A DNA stretch of 64,000 nt from Acinetobacter rudis (lineage in GTDB: Bacteria > Pseudomonadota > Gammaproteobacteria > Pseudomonadales > Moraxellaceae): positions 1 to 64,000 of the forward strand of contig NZ_JAVIDR010000015.1 in the NCBI RefSeq assembly GCF_031157835.1, given 5' to 3'. Shown here in pieces: positions 48,446 to 57,731 of the stretch. The first letter of the stretch is position 1, and every line of letters begins with the position of its first letter. The translations under genes were made by a program, and so were the position numbers. The notes below the pieces were generated by a model that saw only the letters and a program-made list of their open reading frames with translations, ran no database searches and was not told the DNA's origin.

Positions 48446-48829
48446 TTAGATCATCATTGATGTACACAACTCAATTAAGAAGCCATTAATGTCCTCTACA
48501 TATGCAATGGATTGTCCCCAAGGCATACGCTCGATTGGTTTAACTTCCTTGGCTCCAGCAGCAATTGCCTGTTGCAATGCTTCTTCTAAATGATCGGTAA
48601 CTAAGGCCAATTCAAAATGAGGAGCTTGGCTGTCTGCACGTTTAGGATTTTTCCCCAATGAACGAATCAAGTCAAAAGAGCTAAAAGCAATTGTGGTCTG
48701 ACCACTTTCCAGTTCGGCATAATCCCCCTTTTCATGTTGAAACTTAAGCTCAAAATCAAAGGCATCTTTATAAAACTGCACAGTCTTTTTAACATCTTCA
48801 ACATACAAAATTGTATAGGCGAATTTCAT
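48446..48829 (-). CDS. VOC (glyoxalase/bleomycin-resistance fold) protein
   Basis: This 127-residue protein has the paired beta-alpha-beta-beta-beta repeats of the VOC fold: KFAYTILYVEDVKKTVQFY, HEKGDYAELESGQTTIAF, ELALVTDHLEEALQQAI and VEDINGFLIELCT. A His and Glu are in metal-binding positions (H33, E124 by eye). Substrate unknown. Single gene. Confidence 0.85.
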   Translation of the reverse strand: MKFAYTILYVEDVKKTVQFYKDAFDFELKFQHEKGDYAELESGQTTIAFSSFDLIRSLGKNPKRADSQAPHFELALVTDHLEEALQQAIAAGAKEVKPIERMPWGQSIAYVEDINGFLIELCTSMMI

Positions 48830-49368
48830 TATATTATTTCTCCATCTTCTTTATTAAAATCAAAACAACCAATTGAATTATAACTATTTTTACTACTAAA
48901 ATGCTCTAATTATGATTATTTTAGATGAGCAGTAATGTAAAAAACAACTCAGCTCTTAGCCAAACATTAAATATCATGAAATGAGATTACCCCAAAGAAA
49001 TTTAAATACTATTAACAATTAATGGTTATTTTTTACAGTTCATGATCTTACTATAGTACAAATTTTAGAATACTCGATTATCTTGTAATGAATAACATAA
49101 ATATTCAATATCAAAATCTATCGAGAATATGAAGTAGAAAATAATATCAAAATATAAGGCATTAAAATTTAAGCCTAAAAAATTTACCAAACACCCAGTT
49201 TAAATATGCATCTGATTTTAAATGGCAATATACAAAAAATCTCACAATATACAATAAAAAAATCATGACTATTGCTATAGATTTCTCAAATAAATGACCA
49301 ATGATTTAAAATTAGTTTTTATTTCAAACAAAACTATATTGATGCTTAAAATTCAGACTAGCATTATT
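48830..49368. other. AT-rich intergenic stretch, no gene seen
   Basis: About 540 bases, extremely AT-rich, without an ORF, strong hairpin or T-run that I can support. Promoter of the VOC gene should be at its left end. Confidence 0.5.
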
Positions 49369-49830
49369 CTATTTCTTATGTTCACAGCCAAAACGGTCAA
49401 CATGAGTATAAAAAACACCATAACGACTGACATAATATTCCAATGATTGTTCCCCATAACTCCAATATACAGACCATTCACCAAGTTCATAGTCAACAAC
49501 TTGACTCAGACACTTTGCAGGCATTTTATTTAAAAATTGTTGTTGAATTTGCTCAGCCATTGCTCTTGAAATAATGTGTTTTCGCTGTTCAAAAAGTAAG
49601 TCAGCTACTTGATCAAAACGTAGTTTATCTTCTACGATCTCAGCAAGTTGCTCTGGTAACAACTCTGTTGCTGAAGTATTTGCCTTGGTTTTTTGATTTT
49701 TAGACCACATGTTATTGATTTTTATAAATCTACTATGCGCTTTATTTTTTTCACTACGTTGAGACTGCCAATATATAAGCAGGCATAAAACAATGACAAA
49801 TAATAAAAACAACAATTCCCATACCAGCAT
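49369..49830 (-). CDS. Unknown single-pass membrane protein
   Basis: This 153-residue protein begins with a membrane helix (about 2-22, LVWELLFLLFVIVLCLLIYW) and continues as a hydrophilic domain (about 30-153) with a helical middle and an aromatic strand end (GEWSVYWSYGEQSLEYYVSRYG). No family recognised. Same strand as the pga genes and 200 bases after the acyltransferase gene. Confidence 0.65.
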   Translation of the reverse strand: MLVWELLFLLFVIVLCLLIYWQSQRSEKNKAHSRFIKINNMWSKNQKTKANTSATELLPEQLAEIVEDKLRFDQVADLLFEQRKHIISRAMAEQIQQQFLNKMPAKCLSQVVDYELGEWSVYWSYGEQSLEYYVSRYGVFYTHVDRFGCEHKK

Positions 49831-50030
49831 AATAGACCTTTATATTTCTAAGACATTTGCAAAACCATGAGCTATTTATTCATTTATCTCACGATTTATA
49901 TTGGTTCTTTAAGCAAAGTATCAGTCGATTTACCACTTATCAAAAGAAACCGAATAACTTGTGTCAAAGACACCATATATTGTCGAAATTTGAAAAATCC
50001 AGGCTAAATCTTCAATGATCGTGTCAAGCA

Positions 50031-51161
50031 CTACACTTTTCGTTGCTGAAACCAATAATTCAACTTTTGAGCTAATTTTATTGCAAACTGATCAATATAT
50101 CGACTAAAAATTGCAGCACTAACAATAAGCAATACGATATATAACAATAATGAAATAACCAATGTTACAGCATCCCCCATTTGCCAAGTCATCAAATAAT
50201 TTAAAATGGGGACTCCAAATAAATACAGTAAAGGTAAGTGTAATAAATAAATGGAAAAAGACCATTTACCCAACATGACCAATACTGTTTTATCTAAGTA
50301 TTTTGATAATTCCACATTCATGACAATGCTATATACAATTAAAATACCCGCAAAGAAATTACCATATTCATAGGCACGCTCTCCAAGTAATGTAACCCAC
50401 CATTGATACGCTGTACTATCTTGATGGACACCTGCCAAATACAATCCCAATGTGAGTAACAGTAAAGCACTCGCCCGATGAAGTGGTTTCGCATAACGAT
50501 AGATATATAAACCAATCACAAAGCAGCTTAAGCCTAATAGCATACCTTCACCCCATACCCAGTAACTAAGCATGAGTAATAAGCTAGCGCTCATAAAGAA
50601 TAAGGCTTGATTCTTTTGTCCAATATAAATGAGTAAAAATAGAAGAAATGAGCCAAAAAACTCAATTTGCATAGTCCAAAGTACCCAATTCACGGAACTT
50701 TCTGCAAAAACAAAAGCACCTACTGTACCTTCATAGATCGCCTGTGACCATGTAACGTCTTGAGCTAAATATTCTGCTAACCATGCTTGAGTATATTGCG
50801 GATCAACTTGAAAACTATTAACAATGAGCCATGTCAGCACACAAGAACTCAGTACAGGAATCATTAAACGCGGGTAGCGTTTAATCATCATACTTTGCAG
50901 CTGTTGATTAATCTGAGTTTGATGTTTGTATATTGCAAAGCTGAGTACATATGCACTTAAAACAAAAAAAACATAAATTGCTGCAGTACCTGAATATAAA
51001 AAACCTAAAGGTGAATTGTGAACCCAGGTAACCCATGATATTTCAGTGGGAGGTGGATCAAAGCGATGTAAACCAGGTAAAAAACTTAAACTCAGGTGTG
51101 AGAACACCACGACCAAGCTAGCGACTCCCCGAATACTTTCTGCAGCATTTAACTTTTGCAT
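50031..51161 (-). CDS. Acyltransferase-3 family membrane protein behind pgaD
   Basis: This 376-residue protein has about ten membrane helices. It opens with the family motif RGVASLVVVFSHLSLSF holding the proposed catalytic His, then IYVFFVLSAYVLSFAIYKH and KRYPRLMIPVL. Such proteins (PF01757) acylate sugars at the membrane; Staphylococcus IcaC in the PNAG operon is in the same family. Its place directly behind pgaD suggests it acts on the same polysaccharide (for example O-acylation), but a 30-base palindrome separates them, so it may be separately transcribed. Confidence 0.85.
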   Translation of the reverse strand: MQKLNAAESIRGVASLVVVFSHLSLSFLPGLHRFDPPPTEISWVTWVHNSPLGFLYSGTAAIYVFFVLSAYVLSFAIYKHQTQINQQLQSMMIKRYPRLMIPVLSSCVLTWLIVNSFQVDPQYTQAWLAEYLAQDVTWSQAIYEGTVGAFVFAESSVNWVLWTMQIEFFGSFLLFLLIYIGQKNQALFFMSASLLLMLSYWVWGEGMLLGLSCFVIGLYIYRYAKPLHRASALLLLTLGLYLAGVHQDSTAYQWWVTLLGERAYEYGNFFAGILIVYSIVMNVELSKYLDKTVLVMLGKWSFSIYLLHLPLLYLFGVPILNYLMTWQMGDAVTLVISLLLYIVLLIVSAAIFSRYIDQFAIKLAQKLNYWFQQRKV

Positions 51162-51186
51162 AAACTAGAGCTACTTGTATCATTGA

Positions 51187-51216
51187 AAATGAGTGGTTTT
51201 ATAAAACCACTCATTT
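51187..51216. terminator. Perfect palindrome between pgaD and the acyltransferase gene
   Basis: AAATGAGTGGTTTTA and its exact complement, 15 bases each, adjacent. On the minus strand TTTTC follows, so it may end or attenuate pga transcription before the acyltransferase gene. Confidence 0.7.
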
Positions 51217-51239
51217 GTAGTGTGCTATTTGAAAAACAA

Positions 51240-51659
51240 TCAATTCAGGTGAGTAATCTTGCCTTCTTGATTATGATGGACATACACAACTTTCTGCTGC
51301 CTTGTCTGCTCTAAATGTTGTTGATGCAAACCAAAGTATTTTGCATAATCTTCCACTTTTTTTTGCGTAACTTGCACTTTTGACTTTGGTGACACAAAAG
51401 TACTCCACATCCAAAGTGTTATTGCACATGCCACCAAAGCAGCAAACCCATTTTCAACAACCGAAGAAAAAGTGTCGAAAACTCGATTCAGTAAATTAAT
51501 TTGGTGCGCATAAATCAAACTCACGACAATCATCACAGGTCGCCACAGCAACAGCCAACTCCCCCATAACAATAGCGTTGTTGTATTTGAGAAATAACGC
51601 TTATGTAAAGGAAATTGCTGCCTTAAATCAATGATGAGAGGATTCTTTTTCACAAACAA
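51240..51659 (-). CDS. pgaD: PgaD, PNAG synthase helper subunit
   Basis: This 139-residue protein has two membrane helices (about 26-52 and 70-90) and a cytoplasmic tail with KVQVTQKKVEDYAKYFGLH, fitting PgaD. In E. coli PgaC and PgaD together bind c-di-GMP, which switches on synthesis. It starts 15 bases after pgaC. Short but complete. Confidence 0.85.
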   Translation of the reverse strand: MFVKKNPLIIDLRQQFPLHKRYFSNTTTLLLWGSWLLLWRPVMIVVSLIYAHQINLLNRVFDTFSSVVENGFAALVACAITLWMWSTFVSPKSKVQVTQKKVEDYAKYFGLHQQHLEQTRQQKVVYVHHNQEGKITHLN

Positions 51660-51674
51660 TTCTCCTTCAAATGG

Positions 51675-52940
51675 TTAACGATCATGTCTTATTCCTCGGT
51701 CTGGACTAATCCAACGCGCGCGCTCAGTTCGACTTCTAAATAATACTCGTGGAAAGGCAACAATACTTGCTGAAATTGTAATAAGCCAAAAAACAAATGG
51801 ATACCAAATCATCCAATAGTAATTTTTCCAAAGGCCAGGTTCATAACGGCTATCCATCCATTTGCTAATCGCAAATTGCAACAAACATGTTGCCCCCAAC
51901 AATACCCCAGCACCCAAGGGTAAAAATGGAGATCCAAATTCAGGAAATCCTGTTAACGGTAAAATGCATTGTAATAACCACATAATGGCAATGAATAACA
52001 TTAAATATGACCAAATTAATGTTAAACATAATTCAATATAAAGTGGCCATAAAAAGTTCAAGCTAGGTTTAACAATGATATCGATATTTTTTATCAATAC
52101 CTGCGCTCCCCCCATCGCCCACCGTAAACGCTGCTTCCATAAACCTGACAAACTTTCTGGCATGAGAATCCATACCAAGGCATTTGGCTCAAACTGTACA
52201 TCCCAACCTGCTCGCTGCAACTTCCATGTAATATCAATATCTTCAGTTAGCATATTGGGAGACCAATAACCAACATCATGTACTGCACTTTTACGAAAAG
52301 CAGTAATAACCCCAGAAACTGTAAATACGCGACCAAAAGTACGTTGAGCACGTTTAATCATCCCGACAATAGAAGAAAACTCTCCCACTTGTATTCGCCC
52401 TAATAGAGTCGAGCGATTACGAATTCGTGGATTTCCTGTTACTGCGGCAATGCTCGGGTTATGTTGAAAATGTCGAATCATCCATTTAGCAGCATGAGGA
52501 TCTAATAAAGCATCACCATCGATACCAATCAAAAACTCTGCATCAGTCACTAAACTTCCAGCCTGCAATGCCATTGCTTTACCTTGGTTCTCAACCAAAT
52601 GTACAACACGCAAATGCTCAAACTGTTCAGCAATTCGGTTCAATACCTCAGCAGTATTGTCAGAACTCCCATCATTAATTGCAATTACTTCAAAATTTGG
52701 ATAATCAAGTTTTAAAGCATGACTTATGGTCTCGTAGGCATTTTCACCTTCATTGAAGCAAGGAATTAAAACGGCAACTTTGGGATACTCTTGTAATTCC
52801 TTTGGCTGTTGATAAGGTGGTTCTTTACGTTCAGACCAATAAAAAATCAATGCACCAATCATCCATAGAAAAGACATAAACAATGGATAATAGAAAATGA
52901 AGTTCAGTATAGACTGCCAAATACTCTGAAAAGTCGACAT
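51675..52940 (-). CDS. pgaC: PgaC, poly-beta-1,6-N-acetylglucosamine synthase
   Basis: This 421-residue GT2 glycosyltransferase has two N-terminal helix parts, the donor site VIAINDGSSDNTAEVL, the metal motif GIDGDALLDP, acceptor base TEDIDITWK and QRLRW, then several membrane helices (about 300-395). It polymerises UDP-GlcNAc across the inner membrane. E. coli PgaC has 441 residues. The gene follows pgaB by 9 bases. Confidence 0.95.
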   Translation of the reverse strand: MSTFQSIWQSILNFIFYYPLFMSFLWMIGALIFYWSERKEPPYQQPKELQEYPKVAVLIPCFNEGENAYETISHALKLDYPNFEVIAINDGSSDNTAEVLNRIAEQFEHLRVVHLVENQGKAMALQAGSLVTDAEFLIGIDGDALLDPHAAKWMIRHFQHNPSIAAVTGNPRIRNRSTLLGRIQVGEFSSIVGMIKRAQRTFGRVFTVSGVITAFRKSAVHDVGYWSPNMLTEDIDITWKLQRAGWDVQFEPNALVWILMPESLSGLWKQRLRWAMGGAQVLIKNIDIIVKPSLNFLWPLYIELCLTLIWSYLMLFIAIMWLLQCILPLTGFPEFGSPFLPLGAGVLLGATCLLQFAISKWMDSRYEPGLWKNYYWMIWYPFVFWLITISASIVAFPRVLFRSRTERARWISPDRGIRHDR

Positions 52941-52949
52941 GTGCTTGCC

Positions 52950-54962
52950 TTATGGAATTAAACGATACGACTTGGTATCAAAAACTTTACGCATTTCAGC
53001 TGTATTCGGATGACCTTGAATTGGATCATCGGGATAGTAAGCAACATGAATTACCCCTTGTTGATACAATGATTGGATTGTATTCACCATTTCCTCTGTT
53101 GGAACTTTTTGATTTGTACGCCAGTTTACGGCTTGCAATTCAAATACAGTTTTTTTCATCCCTTGTGGATACTGTTTCACGCGCTGTATGAGTTGCTGAT
53201 AAAACTTGTTCGAATCATCAACTTGCTCCATATAAGGCATGGCCATAATCGCGGTAAAATCATATTTTTTAAGGGACTGCTCTAATGATTGTGCATACCA
53301 GTTTTCCGCATAAGCAGATAAGGCCACCTGCGCATATAAATTACGGGCAGTCATTAAAAATGGCTGATACTCACGTACATCAGCAGCAAGCTCTAATGCA
53401 AAATTATCTAGACTATTCGTTTTTAAGGTTGTCCACTTCTGTAATAAAGCATCATCATTTCTGATTTTTGCTAAATCAGTAGGTAAACCATTCTGGCTAT
53501 AAAATTTCATTGCTGCTGGACTTGCATCCTCATAATCAGATAACGTGACATCATCGTGAAATAAAATGCCATTAAATGGCGTCGATTTCGCAAGATCTTG
53601 GTAGATCCCTTTGATAACTTTACGCGCATTTTCTGAATATGGGCTTAAACGAATATATCCCATGTTCAAATGATTACCTTCGCCACTTGATTGTGTTTCA
53701 ACCAAATCTTTGGCAACTGGATTATCCTTTGGTAACTCCCAAGCTAAAAGTGGCATCCAAGCATAAATTCGATTCACTTGTGTACGTGTTGCGATCTGCC
53801 AGGCAACACGATTAAATATATCTGCACGCATAGGAATATAGCGATTAGGGAAATACACCATATCTGCTGAACCATTTGCATCAGGATCTGAAAATGCCTG
53901 CAAATATACTGTATTCACATGCATTTCTCGGATACGATCCAACAATAAACCTAAATTACGCTCTTGCTGTTTAGGATCAGGATCATAAATATAATCAAGA
54001 TCAACATGCATGATTTTCTGTGGACGATTATTATCTCCCAGATTCATTTGTCGATTCTGAATTTCCTGAGCCAAACTGTCTGTGCTCATATCTCCCTCAA
54101 CCAAAATACGATTCAGTTGACCCAAAGATTTCTTAATATGGTCTGGCCCATCATCTAAACTAATCGCGACAGGCATGCCCATTTTTTTAGCTATGCGCAC
54201 TGTCTCCATATTGTATCGACCATAAGGCCAAACCATAACACGAGGAGAACGCAGGCCATGAGAAGTTAAAACACGATTATTCTTTTTTAAATCTTGAGTA
54301 ATTCGTTTTACATAATCTGCATCTGATTCATATTGACCAGTTTTATTATCATAAATGCGGGTAATTGCTGCGGGTTCTGAGTTGCCTTGGGGATTCCCCA
54401 TAACACCTCGATGTAAATTATAACTATGGCTACCGATTTCGACTAAGCCACTATCTTGCATTGTTTTTAATTCTTTCCAACTCAGCAAACGATCACGCGC
54501 CAATTGATCATCACCAAATTGTACAATTGAACCTGCCTTAGGCTCTAACCAAGAACCTACAACAGAAAGTACAACAGGAATTTTACGCGCTTTGATAATT
54601 GGGTAAGCATCTTGATAGAAGGACTGATATCCATCATCGACTGTTAATAGCACAGGCTTTAAGGGAAGTTTATATTTCCCTTCATTGGCCTTCAATAGCT
54701 GGTCAACAGTAATAAAATGATAACCATTTTTCTGCAACCAATCTAAATGTAGCTCGAATTGCTTAGTTGTCACTGCATAATCTGGAATAATTGCATTTTT
54801 TTGTGCAACAATTTCATGATACCCAATGACAGTAAGTGTACTTAAATCAACGGGAGGTAATTCGGCATCTTGAATTTCTTCGGCAGAACTAAACGTTGCT
54901 GCTAATGCCAAGCACAAGCTCATCCCAATTTTTAGAACAGAAAACTCATAATGATTCAGCAT
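52950..54962 (-). CDS. pgaB: PgaB, PNAG N-deacetylase with C-terminal glycoside hydrolase domain
   Basis: At 670 residues it matches E. coli PgaB (672), with an N-terminal carbohydrate esterase-4 domain (VIGYHEI, LTVDDGYQSFY with the metal Asp pair, GSHSYNLHRG, VMVWPYGRYN) and a C-terminal glycoside hydrolase-like domain (about 320-665; HVDLDYIYDPD, GILFHDDVTLSDYE). It deacetylates part of the polymer in the periplasm, needed for export. The signal peptide (SLCLALAATFSSA then EE) lacks a convincing lipobox, unlike the E. coli lipoprotein. It is the first gene of the pga operon here; pgaA is missing upstream. Confidence 0.93.
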   Translation of the reverse strand: MLNHYEFSVLKIGMSLCLALAATFSSAEEIQDAELPPVDLSTLTVIGYHEIVAQKNAIIPDYAVTTKQFELHLDWLQKNGYHFITVDQLLKANEGKYKLPLKPVLLTVDDGYQSFYQDAYPIIKARKIPVVLSVVGSWLEPKAGSIVQFGDDQLARDRLLSWKELKTMQDSGLVEIGSHSYNLHRGVMGNPQGNSEPAAITRIYDNKTGQYESDADYVKRITQDLKKNNRVLTSHGLRSPRVMVWPYGRYNMETVRIAKKMGMPVAISLDDGPDHIKKSLGQLNRILVEGDMSTDSLAQEIQNRQMNLGDNNRPQKIMHVDLDYIYDPDPKQQERNLGLLLDRIREMHVNTVYLQAFSDPDANGSADMVYFPNRYIPMRADIFNRVAWQIATRTQVNRIYAWMPLLAWELPKDNPVAKDLVETQSSGEGNHLNMGYIRLSPYSENARKVIKGIYQDLAKSTPFNGILFHDDVTLSDYEDASPAAMKFYSQNGLPTDLAKIRNDDALLQKWTTLKTNSLDNFALELAADVREYQPFLMTARNLYAQVALSAYAENWYAQSLEQSLKKYDFTAIMAMPYMEQVDDSNKFYQQLIQRVKQYPQGMKKTVFELQAVNWRTNQKVPTEEMVNTIQSLYQQGVIHVAYYPDDPIQGHPNTAEMRKVFDTKSYRLIP

Positions 54963-55027
54963 GAATTATTTACTCGTACACCACTATTAATTACTGCCCT
55001 CTTATATTTAAAGAGAACAGCATACTT

Positions 55028-55094
55028 TTTAATTAGAGTTAAAAGTCTAATTAATTGCTGTTTACAAACAGCACCTATTCCAAACAAATAGGTG
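55028..55094. repeat. Three successive hairpins in the pgaB leader
   Basis: TTAATTAGA pairs TCTAATTAA (loop of 8); then GCTGTTT-AC-AAACAGC at 55057-55072; then CACCTATT pairs AATAGGTG at 55072-55094. They lie 66-132 bases before the pgaB start on its transcript strand. Confidence 0.6.
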
Positions 55095-55449
55095 ACGATA
55101 TTAAGACCCAAGTTTTATTTTTACAAAGAGATATATGTTAAATTAAGTAGTTAATATTGTAATTATTCAATCAGTAAGTGACCTTAGATGACATGTTTTC
55201 ATTTTAATTATGCTCGTGACTCTTGATTTTTTTCATTGGTTGGTACAAAACCTATCTCATCTTATTATTAAAACTTATTAATCAATATTGTTTTTTTCTT
55301 AGAGAACCATATAGATGTATATTCATTGGAAATAATCCTCTATTTAAACACGCTGATTCTTTTATAATTTTAAAATATTCTATAAAAAAACAGCTAATTA
55401 AAAAACATAATTAGTTTCAAACACTACATCTAAACATGAAATTTTTTCA

Positions 55450-55490
55450 ACTGCATGTTTACAGTAAAAATAACAACTTAAACATGCAGT
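55450..55490. repeat. 12-bp inverted repeat downstream of the FKBP gene
   Basis: ACTGCATGTTTA and TAAACATGCAGT with a 17-base loop, 40 bases after the FKBP stop on the minus strand. No T-run follows. Confidence 0.6.
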
Positions 55491-55529
55491 AGTAGCTTAA
55501 AACCCTTATAGCTGACTTAGTAAATCAAC

Positions 55530-55871
55530 TTATTCATCACGGGTTTTAACATCAAATAATTCAATTTCAAAAATCAAATTAGAGTTCGCAGGAATCACAT
55601 TACCCATTTTGCGTTCACCATATGCAAGATGTGCAGGGACAATCAGCTTACGCTTGCCTCCCACTTTCATGCCAATAATGCCCTGATCCCACCCCTTAAT
55701 TACACGCCCAGTTCCAATTACACATTCAAAATAACGACCACGATCTACAGAAGAATCAAACTGAGTACCATTTTCAAGCCAACCCGTATAGTGAGTTGTA
55801 ATCAAAGCACCCTTAACTGCCTCTTTACCAGTCCCTTCTTTCAATTCAATAATTTCTAAAGTTGCACTCAT
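55530..55871 (-). CDS. FKBP-type peptidyl-prolyl isomerase
   Basis: This 113-residue single FKBP domain carries VKGALITTHYTGWLENGTQF (with the YTGW active-site region), RVIKGWDQGIIGMKVGGKRK and PAHLAYGERKMGNVIPANS. No signal peptide, so it acts in the cytoplasm. It speeds proline isomerisation in folding proteins. The classic Phe in FDSS is present. Single gene. Confidence 0.95.
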   Translation of the reverse strand: MSATLEIIELKEGTGKEAVKGALITTHYTGWLENGTQFDSSVDRGRYFECVIGTGRVIKGWDQGIIGMKVGGKRKLIVPAHLAYGERKMGNVIPANSNLIFEIELFDVKTRDE

Positions 55872-55945
55872 TCACATCACCCCTATTTACAATCTATCAT
55901 CTATGAACTCAGTATTATCACCAAATGCATAGGTTATGAAAATCA

Positions 55946-56476
55946 TTACTGTAATTGTGTCCACTCAATTCGAGCTTGACCATGATCTGCAATCAAATCC
56001 CACTCACCATCCATAATATTCAACTGTAACTGCATTGTGCGTTGACATAATTCAGCCGCTGCTTGAGTACTACTTTCTTCGATTTTCCAAACAGTCACAT
56101 TAGATAGCGTTTTAAGTTTGGATGATTTTTTAAACCACTCATCAACAGCCCCACCATAACTTACTACAGCTACTTGCTGACAACGTGGGCTTGCCTTTTT
56201 AACCTTATCTTCATCTGGACATCCGACTTCAATCCACTTTACGATTTGTCCAGTTAGATCTTTTTCCCACAAGGCAGGCTCACTGGTTTCAAATAAATCT
56301 TGAGTGAACTGTAAATCATCTGATGCATAGCGCGCAAATGCACATAAACGCACCATAAGGCGTTCAATAGTTTCAGATGGATGTAAAGCCATTGTGAGTT
56401 GATAATCTTGATACACATGTTGATCCATATTGGCAATATTCAGATTGACCTTATAAATCGTTGCTTTTAATGCCAT
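55946..56476 (-). CDS. yaeQ: YaeQ family protein
   Basis: This 176-residue protein has the YaeQ signature: ALKATIYKVNLNIANMDQHV, MALHPSETIERLMVRLCAFA, IVKWIEVGCPDEDKVKKA and the end WDLIADHGQARIEWTQLQ. It has a PD-(D/E)xK-like fold; its biochemical role is uncertain (once proposed as RfaH-like antitermination suppressor). Single gene, 74 bases from the FKBP gene on the same strand. Confidence 0.92.
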   Translation of the reverse strand: MALKATIYKVNLNIANMDQHVYQDYQLTMALHPSETIERLMVRLCAFARYASDDLQFTQDLFETSEPALWEKDLTGQIVKWIEVGCPDEDKVKKASPRCQQVAVVSYGGAVDEWFKKSSKLKTLSNVTVWKIEESSTQAAAELCQRTMQLQLNIMDGEWDLIADHGQARIEWTQLQ

Positions 56477-56580
56477 ATGGGCTACTCCTATTTGGCGCTA
56501 AGCATATAAGATTTTTTTTAATAAAGCATGATCAAATCAGCGCTAGAACCTTAAGTTGATATTTTTCTAGTCAATATTCT

Positions 56581-57567
56581 TTACATGCCCAACCTACAAG
56601 CCAATAACTTAGCTTCCACCACCTCCCAATCCAATGCAACTTGAGTAATAATCTCAATGCGATTATCCAAATTTTCGGGTTGGCTTTGATAATTTAACTG
56701 CTCAGGATTAAAGTTAAAGCTCTTCCATCCCTGATTGGTATTAAAAATTGCTTTAATACGAAGCCAATCTTTTAAATCGCTAAGCGTGTCTAATAAATTA
56801 TAGAAATCAAAACACCACTGTTTAGGCAAGCGCCATCCTGCAACTAAATATTGACCATTCTGTTGAGTGTAATGATAAGGCAATGTTTTAACTTCAACCT
56901 TTTCATGCTTGAAATCCACCGTCTTTTTTATATGTAGTAATGGACTCAATTTCCGTTGTGTCTGACGTAATGCAATATCAATGGCATTCAAGTCCAACGC
57001 GCCATGTTTAATGACCAACCAATGCTCAACTTTCCCTAAATATTGTTCTTTTAACTGTTCTAAAGCCAATTCATCAGCAGCCGTCATTAAATCTTGATGA
57101 GAAATCACAACAATTTGTGCCGCTTGTAATTGTTCTTGATATAGATTTTGTCTGGTCCATTGATGGTCGTGTAAACGTGAGCCATCAATCAAAATAACCA
57201 ACGCGCGCAAATCTAGATGAGTACGCCAATGTGGCTCAGACAATTGATCCAATAACTGACCTGGATGTCCCAAACCTGTTGGTTCTATGAATAAACGATC
57301 AGGTTGCTGTTCCTGAATTAAACGAGATAATGCTAGCTGCATTGGGAGCTGACTAGTACAACACAAACATCCACCTAATAACTCCTTAACCACATAACCA
57401 TCTTGTAACTGAAGCAATTGCTGATCGACACCAATCTCCCCAAATTCATTCATCAAAACAGCCCAACGCTCATTTTCAGGTTTCTGCTGGAGTAGGTGAG
57501 CCAGCAGCGTTGTTTTACCAGCGCCTAAAAAACCAGAAATAATATGTGTTTTTACAGTTTTAATCAT
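56581..57567 (-). CDS. CobW/COG0523-type GTPase (metal chaperone family)
   Basis: The start MIKTVKTHIISGFLGAGKTT at 57567 fits the family; the frame to 57618 is an overrun. The 328 residues have Walker A SGFLGAGKTT, the CxCC metal motif GGCLCCTSQ, the Glu-rich EPTGLGHPG and SHQDLMTA (G4-like, SHxD rather than NKxD). A C-terminal CobW domain follows. Family members deliver zinc or other metals to client enzymes. Zur control cannot be shown by eye. No operon partner. Confidence 0.88.
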   Translation of the reverse strand: MIKTVKTHIISGFLGAGKTTLLAHLLQQKPENERWAVLMNEFGEIGVDQQLLQLQDGYVVKELLGGCLCCTSQLPMQLALSRLIQEQQPDRLFIEPTGLGHPGQLLDQLSEPHWRTHLDLRALVILIDGSRLHDHQWTRQNLYQEQLQAAQIVVISHQDLMTAADELALEQLKEQYLGKVEHWLVIKHGALDLNAIDIALRQTQRKLSPLLHIKKTVDFKHEKVEVKTLPYHYTQQNGQYLVAGWRLPKQWCFDFYNLLDTLSDLKDWLRIKAIFNTNQGWKSFNFNPEQLNYQSQPENLDNRIEIITQVALDWEVVEAKLLACRLGM

Positions 57568-57640
57568 TTTCAATGGTGTGATCCTATATCCCCCCAAACG
57601 AGAATAAAATAATACCATTTATATGCAATCAGCCTAAAAA

Positions 57641-57676
57641 ACAACAAGCCCTTAATTTAAAATCAAGGGCTTGTAA
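57641..57676 (-). terminator. Terminator of the acyl-CoA thioesterase gene
   Basis: CAAGCCCTT and AAGGGCTTG with an 11-base loop; on the minus strand TTGTTTTTT follows. Confidence 0.78.
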
Positions 57677-57731
57677 TGTATAACTTTCAATCAAAGCGCA
57701 TGATAATTAACGCATCATGCTATTTAGCATA

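Larger units (their letters stand above)
54963..55529. other. AT-rich gap upstream of pgaB where pgaA is expected
   Basis: 566 bases without a credible gene; a 63-codon AT-rich frame at 55223-55414 on the plus strand has no ribosome site and low-complexity content. A row of three hairpins lies at 55028-55094, and a 12-base inverted repeat at 55450-55490. No trace of the TPR or beta-barrel coding of pgaA is recognisable. Confidence 0.7.

Noticed and set aside
55223..55414. 63-codon plus-strand frame in the pgaB upstream gap
   Set aside because: Low-complexity AT-rich codons, no ribosome binding site, no resemblance to PgaA or any family.
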